From NCBI GenBank assembly GCA_003056285.1, contig NDWU01000014.1:1-40691 (forward strand): a stretch of 40,691 nucleotides of DNA. Reading direction: 5' to 3'. This DNA is from Candidatus Terraquivivens tikiterensis (lineage in GTDB: Archaea > Thermoproteota > Nitrososphaeria_A > Caldarchaeales > Wolframiiraptoraceae). A program made the position numbers and the translations under genes. Positions 8,215 through 18,700 of this stretch are shown here, piece by piece. The notes under the pieces are model-generated. The model ran no database searches and had not been told where the DNA came from. It was given only the letters and a program-made list of their open reading frames with translations. Position 1 is the stretch's first letter, and every line of letters starts with the position of its first letter.

Positions 8215-9407
8215 ACGCTTTAGAGAAAAGTTTAAGGATAATACCGTTCGCTAAGCCACGGCTTCTTAGGTTATCTAGAGCTTACGGACAGTACGTATGG
8301 GACGAAGCGGGAAGGAAGTATCTGGACTGTCACACAGGACACGGTGCGGCCTTTCTTGGCCATAGGAACCCCAAGGTAGTAGAAAGTATTAAGCATCAGA
8401 TGGACGTCATCATGACTGCCACGCCAGCTTTCCAGACGGACATCGCCGACGAAGTTCTATCGAAGCTTTCGAGGATACTCCCTAGCGGCATGGGTTACGT
8501 ATACTTTCTGAACAGCGGGAGCGAGGCAGTAGAGCTGGCGATGAAGATCGCACGTAAGGTAACCGGAAGGAAAAGGTTCGTAGCTTTCAGGAACTCCTTT
8601 CACGGTAGGACGATGGGTGCCCTATCCGTCACCTGGAACCCAAGGTATAGGGAAGGCTACGAGCCTTTTCCGTGGGAGACGAGGTTCATCCCTTACAACG
8701 ATGCCGACGCAGTAACCTCAGCTGTAGACGAGAGCGTTGCGGCTGTGCTGCTCGAACCCGTCCAGGGCGAGGGTGGGTTGACGCCTGCCACGCAAGGTTT
8801 TGCGAGAGCGTTGGCGGAGGCCTGCGAAGGGGCCGGAGCGTTTTTAATAGTCGATGAGGTTCAAGCTGGCTTCGGTAGGACTGGCAGGGTATGGGCGCAT
8901 GAGCATCTGAATATAAAGCCGGACATACTAGTTGCGGGCAAGTCTATCGGCGGAGGTTTTCCGGTAAGCATGGTTGCTGTTAGGAGCTCGATAGGTGAGA
9001 GGCTACGCGAAGCCGAGCACGGCTCTACGCACGGCGGAAACCCGTTGGCCCTGGCTGCCGTATCAGGGGGCATAGATGTCCTCATCGGCGACTCGGTTCC
9101 GTCAAAAAGCTCGCTTTTGGGGGAGAAGCTGTCGGCAGAGCTAAAAAAGGTGGTGGAGCGTTGTACGCATGCAGCGCGTGGTGTAAAGGGGATGGGGCTA
9201 ATGTTGGGAATAGAGTTAAGGTTCAGCCCTGAGGAGGTTATACGTGAATTGCAGACGAAAGGTTTGCTGTGCCTTAAGGCCGGAGCCACGGTCCTAAGGC
9301 TGCTACCTCCCTACTTGATAAACGATGAGGACATAAGGCTTTGCTCTGAGCTCATCGAAGAGGTTCTTTCCTCTTGGAAACCTGAGAAGGGGGGTTCTGG
9401 AGCATGA
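8211..9407 (+). CDS. lysJ: LysW-gamma-lysine/ornithine aminotransferase (ArgD/LysJ)
   Basis: Class III aminotransferase: YLDCHTGHGAAFLGHRNP, NSGSEAVELAMKIARK, FLIVDEVQAGFGRTGRVWAHEH, ILVAGKSIGGGFPVS. Confidence 0.95.
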   Translation: MNALEKSLRIIPFAKPRLLRLSRAYGQYVWDEAGRKYLDCHTGHGAAFLGHRNPKVVESIKHQMDVIMTATPAFQTDIADEVLSKLSRILPSGMGYVYFLNSGSEAVELAMKIARKVTGRKRFVAFRNSFHGRTMGALSVTWNPRYREGYEPFPWETRFIPYNDADAVTSAVDESVAAVLLEPVQGEGGLTPATQGFARALAEACEGAGAFLIVDEVQAGFGRTGRVWAHEHLNIKPDILVAGKSIGGGFPVSMVAVRSSIGERLREAEHGSTHGGNPLALAAVSGGIDVLIGDSVPSKSSLLGEKLSAELKKVVERCTHAARGVKGMGLMLGIELRFSPEEVIRELQTKGLLCLKAGATVLRLLPPYLINDEDIRLCSELIEEVLSSWKPEKGGSGA

Positions 9408-10468
9408 CTTCCGTCAACGAGGTAAGGGATATGCTTATTCGGATTTTAGATACGTACACACCTTCTGGCGAAGAGTGGAGGCTTCACGAGCCGCTCCGGG
9501 AAATATGCTCGCGCCTGGGTTATGAAAGCTACGGTGTGGATGAGGTAGGTAGCTTCATAGCAGAATACGGATCTGGCAAGACGATCCTGCTCGCCACCCA
9601 CATGGATACTGTTCCTGGCAGGCTCGAGGTGAAGGCCTCAAACGACGAGGTCTGGGGCAGGGGTGCAGTCGATGCCAAAGGGCCGCTCATGGCCATGCTA
9701 ATAGGCGCGGCCAAGGCTAAGAGCAGCGTCAAGGGCGCAAGGGTAGTCGTAGCGTGCCTTATCGATGAGGAAAGGGAGGGCAAGGGTGCGAACCACCTGG
9801 TAAACTCTGGCTTTAGGGCTGACCATATAATAATCGGCGAGCCTACCGGGACCACGGGCGTTGCGATAGGCTACAGGGGGAGCTTGACTGTTAAGGTTAG
9901 CGCATCGGCAAGCGGTGGTCATAGCAGCGCACCATACATGGGAGAGTCGGCGCTGGAGAAGCTCTTCGCTCTTTGGGAGGAGATAAAGCACAACTTCTCA
10001 GGCAGGGGTTATGAGGAGACGTCTGTATGCATAACCGTTTTAGAAGCCGGAGACTGGCCGACTAAGCTTCCAGAGTTTGCAAGGGCCATAATCAACGTAA
10101 GGATTCCGTATAATGTTCTATCTAAACAAATCTTGAGCAAGCTCGAGGAGCTTTGCTGGGAACACGGCTGCGAGCTCTCTGTGCTGGAGAGAACGGAGCC
10201 TGTCAAGGTTAGCCTGTCCAGCCCCGTCCCGAGGTCCCTGATTAGGAGCATACTGAGGGTTGGCTTGAAGCCAAAAGTAGTTATGAAGACAGGAACGAGC
10301 GACATGAACGTGATGTACAGGATATCCTCTGATATAGCAGCTTACGGCCCTGGGGATTCCCTCTTGGCACATACGACGCTAGAGAAAATATCCATAAGGG
10401 ACGTCATGACAGCGGCAGAAGTTTACAAGAATTGCATCGTCGAGCTTGCATCTGCCAGCCAAGCATAG
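9404..10468 (+). CDS. lysK: LysW-lysine/ornithine hydrolase (ArgE/DapE M20 family)
   Basis: YTPSGEEWRL, LLATHMDTVPG, WGRGAVDAKGPLMAM, CLIDEEREGKGANHLV, IIGEPTG; terminates with TAG. Confidence 0.93.
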   Translation: MTSVNEVRDMLIRILDTYTPSGEEWRLHEPLREICSRLGYESYGVDEVGSFIAEYGSGKTILLATHMDTVPGRLEVKASNDEVWGRGAVDAKGPLMAMLIGAAKAKSSVKGARVVVACLIDEEREGKGANHLVNSGFRADHIIIGEPTGTTGVAIGYRGSLTVKVSASASGGHSSAPYMGESALEKLFALWEEIKHNFSGRGYEETSVCITVLEAGDWPTKLPEFARAIINVRIPYNVLSKQILSKLEELCWEHGCELSVLERTEPVKVSLSSPVPRSLIRSILRVGLKPKVVMKTGTSDMNVMYRISSDIAAYGPGDSLLAHTTLEKISIRDVMTAAEVYKNCIVELASASQA

Positions 10469-10542
10469 TGGCCGAGAGTTTATGCACAAGGCTTTTTAGA
10501 GGGAGTGCCCCTCCGTTACTGGATCGGCAGGTTTCTAGCGGG

Positions 10543-11991
10543 ATGGCTCGTATGCACAGAAGGGGAAGGATGGAACGGGAGCTTGACGTAGATGCTGCCA
10601 AATACACTTCTTCGCTCCACTTCGACAAGGAGATACTAGAAAGCGTGATTTTGGTAAACATAGCGCACGTAAAGCTTCTGGAAAAGGCGGGAATAATACC
10701 ATCGGATCTGGCCGAGAGGGCAGAGAAGCACCTCCAAGGGATGCTGAAAAACCCGCCGAGCCTTGACGACCCAAGGTACGAGGATGTGCACATGGTGATC
10801 GAGGCAGAGCTAACGAAGCACGTTCCCCAAATAGGCGCATCCCTCGCCCTCGGTAAGAGCAGGAACGATGCGGTCGTTACGGCCATAAAGCTTAGGCTCA
10901 AAGAAAGGCTTTTGAGGTTGCATGAAGTTTGTTTGGCGTTTTGCGACGCCCTTCTGAGAAAAGCGCTCGCAGAGTCCGATACAATATTCCCTGTTTATAC
11001 GCACTTGCAGAGGGCTGCGCCAGCAACTTTTGGATTCGTCATGCACTCCTACGCCATCAGGGTCCTCAAAGCGCTCCAGCATGTAAAGATGCTCTATGAG
11101 TTGGTTGACGAGTCACCGCTCGGCTCGGCGGCGGTTGCGGGAACTAGCGTACCCTTGGACAGGGAGTACTCGGCATCGCTCTTGGGCTTCAGCAGGGTAA
11201 GCCAAAATGCTCTTGAGTCCACGGCATCAAGGGACTTTATAGTAGAGGCGCTATCGTGCTTGACTTTGATAATGCTCATACTCTCTTCCTTATCCGAAGA
11301 GTTGGTGATCTTCAGCTCGGAAGAGTTTGCCCTCATAGAGTTTCCAGAGGAGTTCTCGGCTACGAGTAGCATCATGCCCCAAAAACGAAACCCGGTAGTC
11401 GCGGAGATCTCAAGGACCAAGCTTGGAGAGTTGTTGGGCCTACTAACGTCCGCTACAGTGATCGCTGCGAGGCAGGCAAGCGGTTACAACCTAGACCTCC
11501 AGCAGATAACGCCAAAGCTATGGCAGGCGCTCGAGGTTGTTGAGGAAACCTTACAAATGATGACAAAGCTCGTACCCAGCTTGAAGGTCAATAAAGACAG
11601 ATGCATGAGAGCATGCAACCCGCCGACTGGGGTTGTAGAGGTCGCGAACTACCTTTCCCTAGAGCATAAAATACCTTTCCGTGATGCGCACGCATTCGCT
11701 GGTAGAATTAGTAAGCTTTTATACGATGGAAAACTCGATGAGGCCTCTCTCCGAAAAACAAAAGCTGAGTTCAACATAGACGTCCCCCTAGAGCTCGACG
11801 ACCTCATGGTTTTGATGGAGCCGACGAGGGTCGTGCACTCCTACAGGACGGTAGGATCTGCAAACCCTGCTTTGGTAAGGCGTGCCGTAGAGGATAGCAT
11901 GGTGTGCCTTGAGGATGAGAGAAGGTGGGTCCGGGACAAAAGGGTAAAGCTTGAATACGCCCTGAACAAATTAAAGGGGCAAAAAAGCTAA
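10543..11991 (+). CDS. argH: Argininosuccinate lyase
   Basis: GRMERELDVDAAKYTSSLHFDKE, VHMVIEAELTK, SRNDAVVTAIKLRL, TSSIMPQKRNPVVAEISRTKLG signature. ORF track extends to 10432; likely start ATG 10543 or 10552. Confidence 0.94.
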   Translation: MARMHRRGRMERELDVDAAKYTSSLHFDKEILESVILVNIAHVKLLEKAGIIPSDLAERAEKHLQGMLKNPPSLDDPRYEDVHMVIEAELTKHVPQIGASLALGKSRNDAVVTAIKLRLKERLLRLHEVCLAFCDALLRKALAESDTIFPVYTHLQRAAPATFGFVMHSYAIRVLKALQHVKMLYELVDESPLGSAAVAGTSVPLDREYSASLLGFSRVSQNALESTASRDFIVEALSCLTLIMLILSSLSEELVIFSSEEFALIEFPEEFSATSSIMPQKRNPVVAEISRTKLGELLGLLTSATVIAARQASGYNLDLQQITPKLWQALEVVEETLQMMTKLVPSLKVNKDRCMRACNPPTGVVEVANYLSLEHKIPFRDAHAFAGRISKLLYDGKLDEASLRKTKAEFNIDVPLELDDLMVLMEPTRVVHSYRTVGSANPALVRRAVEDSMVCLEDERRWVRDKRVKLEYALNKLKGQKS

Positions 11992-12067
11992 AGCCGAGGG
12001 ATTCCGGATAAAGTTCGTTGAAGATTTATTAATAACCTAATCGGTTTCCAGACTCGGATTTGGTATA

Positions 12068-12376
12068 GTGAACGTCTATATTTTTGGAGGAACGTCAAGT
12101 ATGGCCGACAAAGCTAAACCCTCGGAGCAGGAGAGAGCCCAAGCGTTCTCCCCGAGCAAGCACGTTTTGGTTCCGAGGCATGAGATAATGACGAAGGAAG
12201 AAGTGGAGGAGCTGCTGAAAAGGTATCGTATAAAACCGCAACAGCTCCCTTATATTCTGGCCTCGGACCCCATCGTTAAGGAAATCGGCGCGAAGCCGGG
12301 TGACGTTATAAGGATCATAAGGCAGACGGAAACCGCAGGAAGGACGGTTTATTACAGGCTGGTAGTGAGGGAGTGA
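12068..12376 (+). CDS. rpoH: DNA-directed RNA polymerase subunit H (RPB5 C-terminal domain-like)
   Basis: [70 protein letters not shown]; immediately before rpoB. Confidence 0.95.
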   Translation: MNVYIFGGTSSMADKAKPSEQERAQAFSPSKHVLVPRHEIMTKEEVEELLKRYRIKPQQLPYILASDPIVKEIGAKPGDVIRIIRQTETAGRTVYYRLVVRE

Positions 12377-12379
12377 GCT

Positions 12380-15300
12380 ATGCAAAAAGACTATAAGCTT
12401 ACAGCGGAAGATCTTTGGTATGTAGCTAAAAGCTTCATAGAAGAAGAAGGGCTCGTTCAGCATCAAATCAGGTCATACAACTATTTTATCAGAAAGGGTC
12501 TACAGGAACTCGTCAATTCTTTGGACGTGCAGGAGATTAAAACGAAACACGGAACGCTAACCTTTAAGTTTGGGACGATCGAGGTAGATAAACCGCGGGT
12601 CATCGAGATAGATGGCACGGTCAACGAGAACATAACGCCTGCCGAGTGCCGGCTCAGGAAGCTCACGTACGCCGCGCCGTTGTATGCCAAGATGAACCTG
12701 TACTTGGATGGAAGGCTCCTATCCTCAGAGCGCGTAGAGGTTGGAATAATACCGGTGATGGTGAAGAGCGACATATGCCCGCTATCGAAGATGACGCATG
12801 ACGAGCTACTGGCCATAGGCGAGGACCCCATGGACCCAGGGGGATACTTCATAATCAACGGCTCCGAACGCGTAATAGTTGCCATAGAGGATTTGGCGCC
12901 TAACAAGATACTCGTAACGGAAAAGGACGTCGGTGGTAAGCCACAGTATACTGCGGTCGTGCTATCCTCTGCGTTCGGTAGGCAAGCTAAGGTCGAGGTT
13001 ACTTACAAGGAAGGCGGCCCGATAAGGGTTTTCTTCTCAAGGATCTACAAAGGCATACCGGCCATAATCCTTCTCAGGGCCTTGGGCATGACGAACGACA
13101 GGGAGATCGTAAGCTTCATATCGCCAGTGAAAGAAGTCCAAGAGTTGCTGGAGGCTCCCTTCAAGGAAGCGGAGGGCGTAGAGACAGTCGAGGACGCTCT
13201 AAAGTACATAGGCAACAAGATAGCTTTCGGGTATGCTGAGGAATATAGGGTACAAAGGGCCGAGCAGCTGATAGATAACGTTCTCCTACCGCATATAGGG
13301 ACCGATAAGGCCTCGAGATATCTTAAGGCGGTATTCTTATGCGAGATGATAGGTAGGGTATTGGAGACAAGCCTGGGCCTCAGGAAGCCCAGCGACAAGG
13401 ACCACTATGCCAACAAGCGCGTGAAGCTGGCAACACCCTTGCTGATGGAGCTTTACAGGATGGCATTCTTGAAACTCATAAGGGATGTGAGGTACCAACT
13501 GGAAAGGTTATTGACAATAAGGCAGCCAACGTCCATATCTACGTTCGTCAGGCCAGGGATAGTCGCAGATTTTGTCAAGCATGCGTTCGCTACAGGGAAC
13601 TGGCCCGGTGGTAGGGTTGGCGTAACCCAGCTGCTGAACAGAACCAACTACCTGGCAACGCTGAGCCATCTAAGGAGGGTGCAGTCACCCTTGAGCAGGA
13701 GCCAGCCACACTTCGAGGCAAGGGACCTTCATGGAACGCACTGGGGCAGGATATGTCCCGCCGAGACACCAGAGGGTAGCAACTGCGGTCTGGTTAAGAA
13801 CCTAGCGCTCTCGGCGGAGTTCTCGTTCCCTATGAATAGGCGCGAAGTCTTGGATAAGCTCTACGTGCTTGGGGTCATGCCCTTAAGCGAGGCCATAAGT
13901 CGAAAAAGGTTCTTGTCGACGAAGGTGTTCGTGGACGGTCTACTGGTAGGTTTCCATCCAAACGGGCAAGAGCTCGTTACGGAGCTAAGAAACCTGAGAA
14001 GGAACGGTGAGATAAACAACAACATGAACGTTGCGCTGTATAGCTACAAGCACATCCAAGAGGTCTGGATAAACACAGATGAGGGCAGGGTCAGAAGGCC
14101 TTTAATAATCGTCGAGAGGGGCTTGCCAAGATTAAACCGCAACCACGTAGAGGCAATAAAGAATAGAATATCCAGGTTTAGAGACCTTGTTTCCATGGGA
14201 ATCATTGAGTTTTTGGATGCTGAAGAGGAGGAGAACGCGTACGTTGCCCTAACGCCGGAGACGGTCACGCCCGAGCATACGCACGTGGAAATATCTCCAT
14301 ACATGATGCTTGGGGCTGTCACCTCGATAATCCCTTACGCTGAGCACAACCAATCTCCAAGGAATGTATACGAGGGTGCTATGGCCAAACAGGCCTTGGG
14401 CTTCTTCGCCTCGAATTATGAGATAAGGACGGACTCAAGGATGCACCTTCTCGTCTATCCCCAGAAACCCATCGTCACGACAAAATCAATCGAGCTGATA
14501 GGCCTTAACAGCAGGCCGATAGGCCAGAATATGGTCGTCGCAATACTCTCAGCTCAAGGGTATAATATGGAGGACGCTGTTGTACTTAACAAATCATCCG
14601 TCGAGAGAGGACTTGGCCTTTCCCTTAGCTACAGGACTTACGAGGTAGAGTCAAGACAGTACCTTGGAGGCCAGAGGGATAGGTTTGGGATACCAGAACC
14701 CAGCATAAGAGGCTACAAGGGCGAGCAATATTATAGGATACTGGATGCGGATGGGTTGGCCCATATAGAATCCGACGTGAGCGGAAATATGGTAATAGTC
14801 GGCGTTATGAGCCCGCCGAGGTTCATAGAAGAGTACACGCGTACGCCGGCAAGGGAGATGGTGTGGAGGGACGCGTCAGAAGTAGTCAGACAGTCCGAGA
14901 GCGGCGTCGTTGACCAAATATTCATAACTAGGACGGACGAGGGCAACAAGCTCGTAAAGGCAAGGGTTAGGACTACGTGCTTCGTCGAGATAGGCGACAA
15001 GTTCTCGTCGAGACACGGACAGAAGGGCGTTGTAGGTGCGCTCTTCCCGCAGGAGGACATGCCCTACACGGAGGATGGCATAGTCCCAGACCTGATAATA
15101 AACCCGCACGCATTCCCCTCAAGGATGACGATCGGCCAGCTCATCGAGAGCATAGCCGGAAAGGTCGCGGCCATAAAGGCTGAGCCTGTTGACGGAACGC
15201 CGTTCTTTGGCAAGAGTCTTGAAGAATTAAGGGCAGAGCTTGAAGCGCTGGGCTTCAAGAGCTCGGGGACATCGGTAATGTACGACGGCTTGACCGGCAA

Positions 15301-15730
15301 GAAATTCGAGGCGGAAATCTTCATCGGTGTAGTTTACTACCAGAGGCTACACCACCTAGTCAGGGACAAAATACATGCCAGGGCACGTGGGCAGGTACAG
15401 ATGCTAACCCGGCAGCCGACCGAAGGGAGAGCCAGGGGTGGCGGCCTGAAGTTTGGGGAGATGGAGCGCGACTGCTTGGTTGCGCACGGGGCCGCTTACC
15501 TGCTTTTGGACAGGCTACTCGAGCAGTCCGATAAGTACGTCGCGTACTTCTGCGAAAAGTGTGGCTTACCGGCATACTACGACCTCAAACAGGAGCGTAT
15601 GGTTTGTAGGGTGTGCGGGAAGGAGGCGAGCATAAAGCCCGTCGTCATGTCCTATGCATTCTACCTCCTACTGAACGAGTTGTTGAGCATGTGCATCTAC
15701 CCGAAAGTAAAGTTGGAGGAGCTGGTTTGA
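12380..15730 (+). CDS. rpoB: DNA-directed RNA polymerase subunit B, unsplit
   Basis: 1116 aa; GRICPAETPEGSNCGLVKNLAL, GYNMEDAVVLNKSS, GDKFSSRHGQKGVVG, C-terminal Zn ribbon CEKCGLPAYYDLKQERMVCRVCG. Confidence 0.98.
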   Translation: MQKDYKLTAEDLWYVAKSFIEEEGLVQHQIRSYNYFIRKGLQELVNSLDVQEIKTKHGTLTFKFGTIEVDKPRVIEIDGTVNENITPAECRLRKLTYAAPLYAKMNLYLDGRLLSSERVEVGIIPVMVKSDICPLSKMTHDELLAIGEDPMDPGGYFIINGSERVIVAIEDLAPNKILVTEKDVGGKPQYTAVVLSSAFGRQAKVEVTYKEGGPIRVFFSRIYKGIPAIILLRALGMTNDREIVSFISPVKEVQELLEAPFKEAEGVETVEDALKYIGNKIAFGYAEEYRVQRAEQLIDNVLLPHIGTDKASRYLKAVFLCEMIGRVLETSLGLRKPSDKDHYANKRVKLATPLLMELYRMAFLKLIRDVRYQLERLLTIRQPTSISTFVRPGIVADFVKHAFATGNWPGGRVGVTQLLNRTNYLATLSHLRRVQSPLSRSQPHFEARDLHGTHWGRICPAETPEGSNCGLVKNLALSAEFSFPMNRREVLDKLYVLGVMPLSEAISRKRFLSTKVFVDGLLVGFHPNGQELVTELRNLRRNGEINNNMNVALYSYKHIQEVWINTDEGRVRRPLIIVERGLPRLNRNHVEAIKNRISRFRDLVSMGIIEFLDAEEEENAYVALTPETVTPEHTHVEISPYMMLGAVTSIIPYAEHNQSPRNVYEGAMAKQALGFFASNYEIRTDSRMHLLVYPQKPIVTTKSIELIGLNSRPIGQNMVVAILSAQGYNMEDAVVLNKSSVERGLGLSLSYRTYEVESRQYLGGQRDRFGIPEPSIRGYKGEQYYRILDADGLAHIESDVSGNMVIVGVMSPPRFIEEYTRTPAREMVWRDASEVVRQSESGVVDQIFITRTDEGNKLVKARVRTTCFVEIGDKFSSRHGQKGVVGALFPQEDMPYTEDGIVPDLIINPHAFPSRMTIGQLIESIAGKVAAIKAEPVDGTPFFGKSLEELRAELEALGFKSSGTSVMYDGLTGKKFEAEIFIGVVYYQRLHHLVRDKIHARARGQVQMLTRQPTEGRARGGGLKFGEMERDCLVAHGAAYLLLDRLLEQSDKYVAYFCEKCGLPAYYDLKQERMVCRVCGKEASIKPVVMSYAFYLLLNELLSMCIYPKVKLEELV

Positions 15731-15731
15731 T

Positions 15732-18700
15732 ATGTCGTACAGGGGCTCTGTTGCGGCCATAAAATTCGGCATACTCTCGCCTGACCTAATCAGGAAGATG
15801 TCCGTGGCCGAGATACAAAACCCAGATACGTACGGCGACGACGGCCTCCCGATACCGACGGGCGTTATGGACCCGAGGCTGGGGACGTTGGAACCAGGCC
15901 AGCGTTGTAAGACATGCGGCAACACATACCTCGGATGTCCAGGACATTTCGGACACATAGAATTACCTGTGCCCGTCATACACGTTGGGTTCGCTAAGAC
16001 CATACACATGCTTTTAAAAGCTACCTGCAGGTCATGCGGCAGGATACTCCTGGACGATGAGCAGATAAAGAGCTTCAGGGAGGAGTTGGAGAGGGAGAAG
16101 CAATCCGGAAGACCGTACAGGCACATCTACTTTAAGATAATGCAAAAGGCCACGTCGACGCAGACATGTCCGCACTGCGGCGAGAAGCAGGTGAGGATCG
16201 AGCTGGAGAAGCCGACGACTTTCATAGAGGCCTCGGAGTCGGAGCTGGTAAGGCTTCCAGCTAGCGTGGTAAGAACTAGGCTCGAGAGGATACCCGACGA
16301 GGACCTAGTGTTGCTGGATATAGATCCTACGAGCGCAAGGCCAGAATGGATGGTGCTCACGGTATTGCCCGTGCCCCCAGTATACGTAAGACCATCCATC
16401 ACGCTAGAATCCGGCTTCAGGTCAGAGGACGACCTAACGCACAAGCTGGTGGACATACTCAGGGTCGCCCAGAGGCTTAGGGAAAATATAGCGGCAGGGT
16501 CACCCTCGCCCGTCATAATGGAGCTATCCGACCTTCTCCAGTACCATGTAACGACCTACATCAACAACGAGGCGGTAGGGACGTCACCATCCGTTCATAG
16601 GTCCGGCCGTGTGCTAAAAACGTTGGCGCAAAGGTTGAAGGGCAAAGAAGGTAGGTTCAGGTTAAACCTTTCCGGAAAGAGGGTAGACTTCTCTGCCAGG
16701 ACCGTTATATCCCCAGACCCCAACATAGGGATAAACGAGGTCGGCGTCCCCTTAGAGATAGCGATGCAGCTTACCGTACCGGAAAAAGTTAACGCCTGGA
16801 ACATCGAAAGGCTAAGAGAATACGTAAGGAATGGCCCGGACAAGTATCCTGGTGCAAAATACATAATCAGGCCGGACGGTAGAGCCATCAGGCTGAAGCT
16901 TGCTCATGACCTGAATGAGCTAGCAAACGCTCTCGAACCAGGCTACATAGTCGAGCGGCACCTGATAGATGGGGACATCGTCCTGTTTAACAGGCAGCCG
17001 TCGCTACACAGGATGTCCATAATGGCCCATATAGTAAAGGTCCTTCCCTACAAGACGTTCCGTCTTAACCTTGCAGTTTGCACACCATACAACGCGGACT
17101 TTGACGGCGACGAGATGAACCTGCACGTTCCGCAGAGCGAGGAAGCTCAAACGGAAGCTAGGATATTGCTTCTGGTACAAAACAACATAATATCACCGCG
17201 CCATGGTGCACCAATAATCGGAGCGATCAGGGACTTCCTAACGGCAGCATACCTGCTGACAAAGGACGATACGCTTCTCAGCTTAAAAGAGGTCTCCTAC
17301 CTGCTCTCTGCGATAGGGTACGACGGTGAGTTACCAGAGCCCGTAGTAAGCGAGCCGCAACCGCTATGGAGCGGCAAGCAGATATTTAGCCTGCTGCTTC
17401 CAAAGGACTTCAATCACAAATTCAGGTCCAGCTTCTCGCCCGAGGAGACAGTCATAATACAGGACGGCAAGCTCGTAAAGGGTGTGATAGATAAGAACGG
17501 TATAGGTGTAGAAAAAGCAAACAATATAATACACAGGTTAGTGAGAGATTACGGGTACGACGTAGCCAGGGAGTTCTTAGACAAGGTAGTGAAGCTTACC
17601 AACACGTACCTTCGCATCAGAGGCTTTACGTTCACCGTAGACGACTTAACGGTGCCGTCCGAAGTCTACAAGGATATATCCAAACTCTTTGTAAAGATGG
17701 ACGAGGAGTTTGTTAAGCTTAAAACGGATTACGAAAAGGGTAAGGCCCCCGTCTATCCCGGTGAGACTCCTGAGCAATCGTTCGAGTCTGCCGTCCTTTC
17801 CCTGCTATCGAGGACTAGGGACATGGCCGGCAAGATCGTGAGGCAGAACATCCCGCCCTCGAATAACGCGATAATCATGATAAAGACAGGAGCTAGGGGG
17901 ACCTCGCTTAACATCGACCAAATGATAGCGGTAGTCGGTCAGCAGGCCGTTAGAAGGGAAAGGATAAAGAGGGGCTATACCGACAGGGTCCTTACCTTCT
18001 TCAAGCCCGGAGACCTATCGCCTAGGGCAAGGGGCTTCGTTTACAACTCGTTCATGAGCGGCTTGGACCCGGTAGAATTCTTCTTCCACATGGTAGGCGG
18101 AAGGGATGGGCTGGTCGATACGGCAGTGAGAACTCAGCAGAGTGGTTACATGCAACGCCGGCTTATAAACGCCCTAGAATCCTTGTACGTTGAATACGAC
18201 GGCACGGTAAGGACGACGGATGAAAAAAGGATAATCCAATTCCAGTACGGTGAGGATGGTGTCGACCCAGCTAAGAGCGAACACGGACAACCGGTTAACC
18301 CAGCCGTTGTTGTGGAGAGGGTGATGAGCTCTCTGCCGGCCGATAAACCTGCCTCATACGATTATCTGGTGTCCAAAGCTGAACTGTATAGGAAGCTCAT
18401 GCCCGAGAAGATCGTCGAGGAGTTAATGAACGAGCTCACAAAGGTAAAGGCATCGGAGCGGGTGATCGACAAATCGTTCGAGGAGGCATACAGGGTATAC
18501 TTGAACTCTAGGGTAGAGCCTGGCGATGCCGTGGGCGTCGTAACGGCCCAATCGATAGGTGAGCCTGGAACCCAGCTTACACTCAGAACGTTCCACTTTG
18601 CTGGCGTTAGGGAGCAGAGCATACTGCTCGGCTTGCCGAGGTTAATCGAGATCGTCGATGCCCGCAAGGTCCCCTCCACGCCTATAATGAGGATATACCT